Shown: piece by piece, positions 59,889 to 64,000 of the stretch | Layout of the letters: every line of letters starts with the position of its first letter | How positions within the stretch are numbered: the first letter of the stretch is position 1 | Origin: Pseudomonas sp. P8_241 | GTDB taxonomy: Bacteria > Pseudomonadota > Gammaproteobacteria > Pseudomonadales > Pseudomonadaceae | Assembly: GCF_034008315.1 (NCBI RefSeq) | Contig: NZ_CP125377.1 | Span: 4,152,501-4,216,500, forward strand | Direction of reading: 5' to 3' | DNA length: 64,000 nucleotides | Translations under genes and position numbers: made by a program | The notes under the pieces: generated by a model | What the model was told of the DNA's origin: nothing | Seen by the model: only the letters and a program-made list of their open reading frames with translations | Database searches by the model: none

Positions 59889-59989
59889 GTAGGAGCCGGC
59901 TTGCCGGCGAAAGCGTTTTGGCTGACGGTGCAAGACTCAAGGCCGCCTTCGCTACGATGCGGCGACCCGACAAGCCAGCTCCTACAGGG
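59889..59989. repeat. REP doublet inside the cytochrome c-aldehyde dehydrogenase operon
   Basis: TGTAGGAGCCGGCTTGCCGG and, inverted, CGACAAGCCAGCTCCTACA are separated by about 60 bases. It lies only 20 bases upstream of the aldehyde dehydrogenase start, leaving no room for a separate promoter between. Confidence 0.8.
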
Positions 59990-60021
59990 GGTGGTTGGTT
60001 GTCAGTCGGTAATCCGCCTGA

Positions 60022-60411
60022 TCAGTGTTGTTCTTTGAGGAAGCACACGACCGCCTGGCGATCGTCGGCGGATGCCAGGCCCATGTACGGCATATAGGTG
60101 CCGGGCACGAAGGCCTGGGGTTGGGTGATCAGTTGCGCAATGTTCTCGGCCTGCCAGCTGATGTCTTTGTCACGCATGGCCTGGGAGTAGCTGAAGCCTT
60201 CCAGCGAGCCCGACTTGCGCCCGTAAACACCCGACAGGTTCGGCCCCATCATGCCCATCGTGCCCTTGCTCACCGCGTGGCAGACGCCGCATTCATTAGC
60301 GAACACTTCAGCGCCACGGCGCGTGTCCGGCACACACTCGGCAGCAACGACCGCTTGAGCCAGGGTGAAGGACAGCAAACCAACCAAAGACAAACGCAAC
60401 GAGGTGAACAT
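60022..60411 (-). CDS. Periplasmic c-type cytochrome
   Basis: A 129-residue monohaem cytochrome: signal peptide (LSLVGLLSFTLAQAVVAAE), CGVCH haem-binding motif (residues ~44-48), GPNLSGVYGRKSGSLEGFSYSQAMRDKDISW and a methionine ligand in GTYMPYMGLASADDR, all typical of class I cytochrome c550/c552. It would carry electrons from a periplasmic dehydrogenase such as a quinohaemoprotein amine or alcohol dehydrogenase, which is not in this window. The ATG at 60411 was preferred to a frame opening at 60438. Confidence 0.87.
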   Translation of the reverse strand: MFTSLRLSLVGLLSFTLAQAVVAAECVPDTRRGAEVFANECGVCHAVSKGTMGMMGPNLSGVYGRKSGSLEGFSYSQAMRDKDISWQAENIAQLITQPQAFVPGTYMPYMGLASADDRQAVVCFLKEQH

Positions 60412-60540
60412 AGGAAACGACCTTGAAAATCCACGCACCCGTCAGCAGACGAGCGCCAACACTAAAAATGCCGAGGCAACGGTGCTTCGACAGGTTGGTA
60501 GGGATTGTCGGTGGTCGCCGACACGCAGGTTTTGCCCTGC

Positions 60541-60573
60541 GTGCCAGTTGTGTTGGCGGTTGTGCCAGATTGC
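60541..60573 (-). promoter_or_regulatory. Candidate FeaR site before the cytochrome operon
   Basis: GTGCCAG occurs at 60541-60547 and 60562-60568, a direct repeat with 21-bp periodicity. Read with transcription (minus strand), the second copy is GCAATCTGGCAC, and GCAATCTGGCA recurs before the divergent porin gene at 62457-62467. TGGCA(N) half-sites fit the TGNCA core reported for FeaR. It lies about 130-160 bases before the cytochrome start. Confidence 0.45.
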
Positions 60574-60629
60574 GGCCGCCCTGCCGGACGGTGACCTTTA
60601 ATGGACCTAGCGCAAGGCCGCGGTTGTCC

Positions 60630-60848
60630 TCAGTATGTTAGTTCCAGAATGTCGTAGTCCGCTTCTGGCTTTAAGCCATGTTCTGACAACACCTCATCAA
60701 GTTCATCCGCCGGCATATTTTTATAGCGATTCAACTTGGCCAGTGCTCCCAGCAATGGAGGCGACCGATTTATCGACCTGCCACCCTTAGAAGTTTCTGA
60801 AGTACCAGAATCAAAATCAAGTATTTCGTAGCCAGGCATATTTAACAT
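60630..60848 (-). CDS. Small hypothetical protein
   Basis: A 72-residue product (MLNMPGYEILDFDSGTSETS.. KNMPADELDEVLSEHGLKPEADYDILELTY) with AAGGGA 8 bases before the chosen ATG. The polar N-terminal half and acidic C-terminal half do not match a family I know. It overlaps the 3' end of another small ORF (60817-61008) in a different frame. The region is more AT-rich than its neighbours, a sign of recent acquisition. Confidence 0.4.
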   Translation of the reverse strand: MLNMPGYEILDFDSGTSETSKGGRSINRSPPLLGALAKLNRYKNMPADELDEVLSEHGLKPEADYDILELTY

Positions 60849-61008
60849 TAGGAAGTCCCTTTGCAGGGTCGGGTAGAGCATCCAGGCCGCCCCCTCCCCG
60901 ATCTGCAATTCCGCTTTGCGCTTTTGAGAGTGCGGCTATGCTCAGTAATGAGCCATGTTCAAACTCATCGTCAAAACAAGGAACACTTCGAAAATATTCG
61001 CATTTCAT
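60817..61008 (-). CDS. Small hypothetical protein upstream of the previous one
   Basis: A 63-residue frame (MKCEYFRSVPCFDDEFEHGS..) with a Gly-rich centre (DRGGGGLDALPDP). Its 3' end contains the ribosome binding site of the next small ORF, a typical overlapping arrangement, but it has no clear binding site of its own. It might be a short regulatory or secreted peptide; it is not recognised. A plus-strand frame covers the same bases, so coding strand is uncertain. Confidence 0.3.
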   Translation of the reverse strand: MKCEYFRSVPCFDDEFEHGSLLSIAALSKAQSGIADRGGGGLDALPDPAKGLPNVKYAWLRNT

Positions 61009-61385
61009 TATTGAGTACTCGCCGATTAGAGGAAGCACCACTCGAATCAAGTGACACGCCTACATCTAATGACTTCAGAAGAAGTGTGCAAGAGAAGATT
61101 TTTTTGCGCGTAGGCACTTTCACTCAACAATAAAAGACACCTCCCACAAGATTTCAGGAAAGACACTTTGTCCAACAACACAAACTTAAAACAGCATCAG
61201 CGATGTTTTTTTCAAGACATTGAAAACAGGCGTCAAAGTTGACTACCCACTGAAACACAGCGAACGGTGCTGACCGTCATCCATCTGTAGGACGAAGCAG
61301 GAAACGTCCGATTTTTCAGAGAATTTATTTTTTGTGCTCTTTCATCTTTTTTTGCCATTGCTTTGAAAAAGCCTGACCGGATAAG
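61009..61385. other. AT-rich intergenic region left of feaR
   Basis: No convincing gene. The stretch is visibly AT-rich against the window. It may be foreign DNA or the residue of a deleted gene. Confidence 0.4.
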
Positions 61386-62294
61386 TCAGCTCGCATACCG
61401 CTTGCGATACTCACCCGGCGAAACGCCAAACCGCGCCTTGAATGCCGTGGAGAAATAGCTCGAATCGTTGAAGCCCCATTCATAGCCCAGCGCACACAGC
61501 TTGCCCTCGCCCCAGGCATGGCGCAGTTGTTCGGCACAGAGGTCGAGGCGCCGGTTTTTCACGTATTGCGCGACCACCAGGCCGTGTCGGGAAAACAACC
61601 GGTACAAGCCGCGCACCGAGACGCCAATCCGGGTCGCCAGCCATTCCGGGCACAGTGCTTCGTCAGCGATATGCTCATCAATAAAGCGCAAGGCCTTGCG
61701 GAAAGTGCGTGCCTGCGGGGAGTCATCCGCGTCGCTCGCACCCATCGCCGGGCGCAGCAGGCTGATCACGGCGTCCAGCGTCGCTTCGCTTTCGGCGTGG
61801 CTGAGGCCCTGTTCCGTGGAACCGAGAATCAGGCGCTTGGCCAGCCCCGCCATAGGCGTCGAGGCCGGTATGCGCTGCGCCGGTTTGACCGTGGTGAAGC
61901 GCAGCTGCTGCTCCACTCGCTCGCGGGGCAGGATCAAGGACAACTGACGGGCGTTGTTGCGGTACACAAAGTTGCTCGGGCGCGTGGAATCGATCAGCGT
62001 GATATCCCCCGGCATCAGGGTGATGCAACTGCCCTGCTGCTCCATCACGGCCTCTCCGGCCAGCTGAAACGCCGCGTAATAATGCGCGCCCTCGCCCTGA
62101 TCGATCTCATGCTGCGTGCGGAACAGACAGGCCTGGGACACGTCGACGAAACTCATCTTCAGTTCACCGCTGCGGTACTCATCGATGGAGCCGGCGAACT
62201 GCCCGCCCAACAGATTCGCACCGAAACGCCCGCAGACCTGATTGACCTTGTCGAGCCACTGATCAAAGCGCTCGTCCTGTTGTGCATTGCTCAT
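61386..62294 (-). CDS. feaR: FeaR-type AraC-family activator
   Basis: About 302 residues, the length of E. coli FeaR, with similarity along the whole chain: FDQWLDKVNQVCGRFGANLL, ..YYAAFQLAGEAVMEQ, MPGDITLIDSTRPSNF, ATLDAVISLLRPAMG, LCPEWLATRIGVSVRGLYRLFSRHGLVVAQYVKNRRLDLCAEQLRHA and the second helix-turn-helix WGFNDSSYFSTAFKARFGVSPGEYRK. FeaR activates amine oxidase and phenylacetaldehyde dehydrogenase genes when aromatic amines are present. The ATG at 62294 follows GAGG; a frame opening at 62489 is less likely. Candidate sites are at 60541-60573 and 62443-62467. Confidence 0.9.
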   Translation of the reverse strand: MSNAQQDERFDQWLDKVNQVCGRFGANLLGGQFAGSIDEYRSGELKMSFVDVSQACLFRTQHEIDQGEGAHYYAAFQLAGEAVMEQQGSCITLMPGDITLIDSTRPSNFVYRNNARQLSLILPRERVEQQLRFTTVKPAQRIPASTPMAGLAKRLILGSTEQGLSHAESEATLDAVISLLRPAMGASDADDSPQARTFRKALRFIDEHIADEALCPEWLATRIGVSVRGLYRLFSRHGLVVAQYVKNRRLDLCAEQLRHAWGEGKLCALGYEWGFNDSSYFSTAFKARFGVSPGEYRKRYAS

Positions 62295-62442
62295 CACAGC
62301 CTCATCCATCGCATTATTCGCTGCGAGGCGCCCTGCACTTTTCGTTCCCGCCCTGCGCCGCCAACAAACTTCACGACCGCCAGGCAAAAGCGTGCGCGAT
62401 AACGGCGCAATGCTCCAACCAGCGCACCAAAACCTGACGGCA

Positions 62443-62467
62443 TGGCAACACGCCATGCAATCTGGCA
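62443..62467 (+). promoter_or_regulatory. Candidate FeaR site before the porin gene
   Basis: TGGCA at 62443-62447 and 62463-62467 repeats with 20-bp periodicity; the second lies in GCAATCTGGCA (62457-62467), identical to the site upstream of the cytochrome operon and in the same orientation relative to transcription. It is 109 bases before the porin start. Confidence 0.45.
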
Positions 62468-62575
62468 TGCACAACCAACTAATTGGCAAACAGGGAAAAG
62501 GACAAATAAAAGTCGCGCCGTAGTATCCGGACAGACCGCAAACCTGCGCTCAAGAACAAGAACGGATGTCACACC

Positions 62576-63898
62576 ATGCTCAAGTCCCCCTTGCTTCGTC
62601 TCTCGACGCTCGCGCTGATGATCAGTGCCGGTAATGCCGGTGCCTATGAACTCTACGCCGATGACGCCAGCCACCTGAACGCTACCCTGGAAGCCGTGTT
62701 CGGCATTTTCCACAGCCAGGAAAACTACGCCCTGTCCGGTCGCCTGGAAGAAGGCAACTCGTCGTGGCGCGAGGGCTACATCAAATACGGCTTGAGCTTC
62801 GATCAAGGCCTGGGCGGGATGGGTACCGCATACGGCGCGGGGAACATGCTCAGTTCCGGCACCTGGGGCGACGGCGACGCCGCAGGATTCAGCGATGGTT
62901 CGGAACGCACCACCAAGTTCGAAGACGCCTACCTCGGCTGGCGCTCGGCCGATCTGATCGGCGCGCTGGGCAGTGATGGCATCGACGTGTCTTTCGGTCG
63001 TCAGAACATCGTGGTCGGCGACGGTTTCCTGATCGACGGCGACGCACTGAACCTGGGTAAAGGCCTGGCCGACGGCGAATTCAACCGTGGCGGCGCCTAC
63101 TACCTGGCGGCACGCAAGGCATTCGACGAGACGGCCGTGCTGCGTATCGGCGGCAAGGAAGGCTGGCGCAGTGACCTGATGTGGCTCAAGTCCAACAACC
63201 GCGGCCAGGCGATGACCGAAATGTACGTCGGCACCCTGGAGCACGTGGCCGAAGCCGGTACGGTTGGCCTGACCTACGTCGACACCACCGATGTCGACGA
63301 ACAATACGCCTCGCCGATCCAGCTCGAACGCGACGGCATGAAAACCTACAGCCTGCGGGCGGCGGGCAACGCCGGAGTCAAAGACCTGTTCCTGTCCGGT
63401 GAATACGCCAAGCAGGACAAACCTCACACGTCCAGCGAAGACGCCTGGTACCTGGAAGCGGGTTGGACCTTCTCCGATGCGGTCTGGACACCTAGCGCCA
63501 GCTACCGCTACAGCCGTTTCTCGGAAGGCTACGACACCCTGTTCTACGGTTTCAGCCGTGGCTACGGCACCTGGTTCCAGGGCGAAGTGGCGGGCAACTA
63601 CGCCGGGCCGTTCAACAGCAACTCGCGCATCCAGAACGTCACGCTGAAAGTCGCGCCGCTGGAAAACCTGAGCGTTGGCGCGATGTACTTCAACTTCGAC
63701 ACCATCGACCGCAACCTCGGCAACACCGATGGCCACGAAGTCGACCTGTACGCCGAATGGCATGTCAACGACCACCTGACCGTAATGCCGCTGGTGGGTA
63801 TCTACCAAGCAGACAAGAGCGCTGAAAACGGTGGTACCCAACTGGGTAACAACGACCAGAACGTCTACGCCCAAGTGGTGTTCGCCACCGGTTTCTAA
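62576..63898 (+). CDS. Outer-membrane porin with an alginate-export-like barrel
   Basis: A 440-residue exported protein: signal peptide (TLALMISAGNAGA, cleavage near residue 23), then strands of an Alginate_exp/OprD-like barrel (LNATLEAVFGIFHSQENYALSGRLEEGNSSWREGYIKYGL, SFGRQNIVVGDGFLIDGD, YLEAGWTFSDAVWTPSASYRYSRFS) and a terminal phenylalanine (VVFATGF). The position divergent from feaR and a shared FeaR-type motif suggest that it admits aromatic amines or alcohols. A hairpin (63906-63934) follows. Confidence 0.82.
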   Translation: MLKSPLLRLSTLALMISAGNAGAYELYADDASHLNATLEAVFGIFHSQENYALSGRLEEGNSSWREGYIKYGLSFDQGLGGMGTAYGAGNMLSSGTWGDGDAAGFSDGSERTTKFEDAYLGWRSADLIGALGSDGIDVSFGRQNIVVGDGFLIDGDALNLGKGLADGEFNRGGAYYLAARKAFDETAVLRIGGKEGWRSDLMWLKSNNRGQAMTEMYVGTLEHVAEAGTVGLTYVDTTDVDEQYASPIQLERDGMKTYSLRAAGNAGVKDLFLSGEYAKQDKPHTSSEDAWYLEAGWTFSDAVWTPSASYRYSRFSEGYDTLFYGFSRGYGTWFQGEVAGNYAGPFNSNSRIQNVTLKVAPLENLSVGAMYFNFDTIDRNLGNTDGHEVDLYAEWHVNDHLTVMPLVGIYQADKSAENGGTQLGNNDQNVYAQVVFATGF

Positions 63899-63905
63899 TC
63901 TCGGC

Positions 63906-63934
63906 CGTGGGCAGTGGACCTGCCATTGCCCACG
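63906..63934. terminator. Hairpin after the porin gene
   Basis: CGTGGGCA (63906-63913) pairs with TGCCCACG (63927-63934) around a 13-base loop, 7 bases after the porin stop. It is followed by GGAAAAAGG, which serves as ribosome binding site of the next gene, so it may reduce rather than end transcription. Confidence 0.45.
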
Positions 63935-63952
63935 TGGAAAAAGGTATTTCCA

Positions 63953-64000
63953 ATGCACAAAACATTCCTGACGATCCAGAGCAAGATCGCCCTGCTCGCC
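63953..64000 (+). CDS. Probable chemoreceptor or membrane sensor, N-terminal fragment
   Basis: The ATG at 63953 is preceded by AAAAAGG and opens a frame reading MHKTFLTIQSKIALLA to the window end. A short basic start followed by a hydrophobic helix of the KIALLAG type is typical of methyl-accepting chemotaxis proteins and sensor kinases in Pseudomonas. Only 16 codons are visible, so the call is weak. Confidence 0.5.
   Translation, partial: MHKTFLTIQSKIALLA

Noticed and set aside
62294..63958. 554-codon minus-strand ORF opposite the porin gene
   Set aside because: Antisense shadow: the plus-strand porin has a signal peptide, barrel pattern and terminal phenylalanine.

Overview
This is a 64 kb stretch of a Pseudomonas chromosome, most likely from the P. 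fluorescens complex. The evidence is the family-level gene content (cyanide-insensitive type CydAB oxidase, OprD porins, YcaC, Mqo, IlvD, FeaR/FeaB) and several copies of the fluorescens-type REP element (GTAGGAGC ... GCTCCTAC). No rRNA, tRNA, CRISPR array or intact mobile element was seen. Much of the window is accessory catabolism, transport and cell-surface functions.

Layout. 0-2.5 kb: a YcaC-like hydrolase, a DUF3313 lipoprotein preceded by a ~100-bp nested inverted repeat, a glycine-zipper protein, and a candidate minus-strand small RNA ending in a strong terminator. 3.0-7.9 kb: a ToxR/ToxS-like transmembrane regulator pair with overlapping genes, an intact OmpA-type barrel and a decayed paralogue of it, an AraC regulator, a 34-residue membrane peptide and an EAL protein; a ~25-bp motif recurs before three of these units. 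8-14.5 kb: a one-strand catabolic cluster (OprD porin, MFS transporter, AraC regulator, opine-dehydrogenase-like enzyme, 3-hydroxyacyl-CoA dehydrogenase) with two promoters carrying the same 20-bp-spaced direct repeat and two paralogous leader ORFs. 15-18.1 kb: a compact unassigned set made of a GT2 glycosyltransferase, a NodS-like methyltransferase, a PIG-L deacetylase and an acyl-CoA-dehydrogenase-like protein. 18.1-26.4 kb: formaldehyde dehydrogenase, a DUF72 protein, cioAB, an envelope-stress-type operon (DUF3618, holin-like and glycine/alanine-rich proteins) and a diguanylate cyclase. 27-36.3 kb: an outer-membrane barrel, a SorAB-type sulfite dehydrogenase, Mqo, IlvD, a chemoreceptor and a DUF2238 protein.

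36.4-40 kb: polyamine binding protein, an amine oxidase-like flavoprotein and a divergent LysR regulator. 40-55.6 kb: a tripartite tricarboxylate transporter whose permease gene (tctA) lies about 12.5 kb from tctCB. A transposase remnant sits beside tctA, and the interval holds an M20 amidohydrolase/MFS/porin/LysR unit and a TonB receptor/FMN monooxygenase/aldo-keto reductase/sulfonate-binding-protein operon with a divergent LacI regulator. 55.9-64 kb: a large MscS-type channel, then a phenylethylamine/phenylacetaldehyde region (FeaB-type dehydrogenase, cytochrome c, FeaR, porin and the start of a probable chemoreceptor) in which a shared GCAATCTGGCA motif marks two promoters.

Starts were moved from the longest reading frame wherever a clear ribosome binding site or a stop/start overlap pointed to an internal codon. 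All functions are inferred from sequence recognition; nothing was searched or computed.
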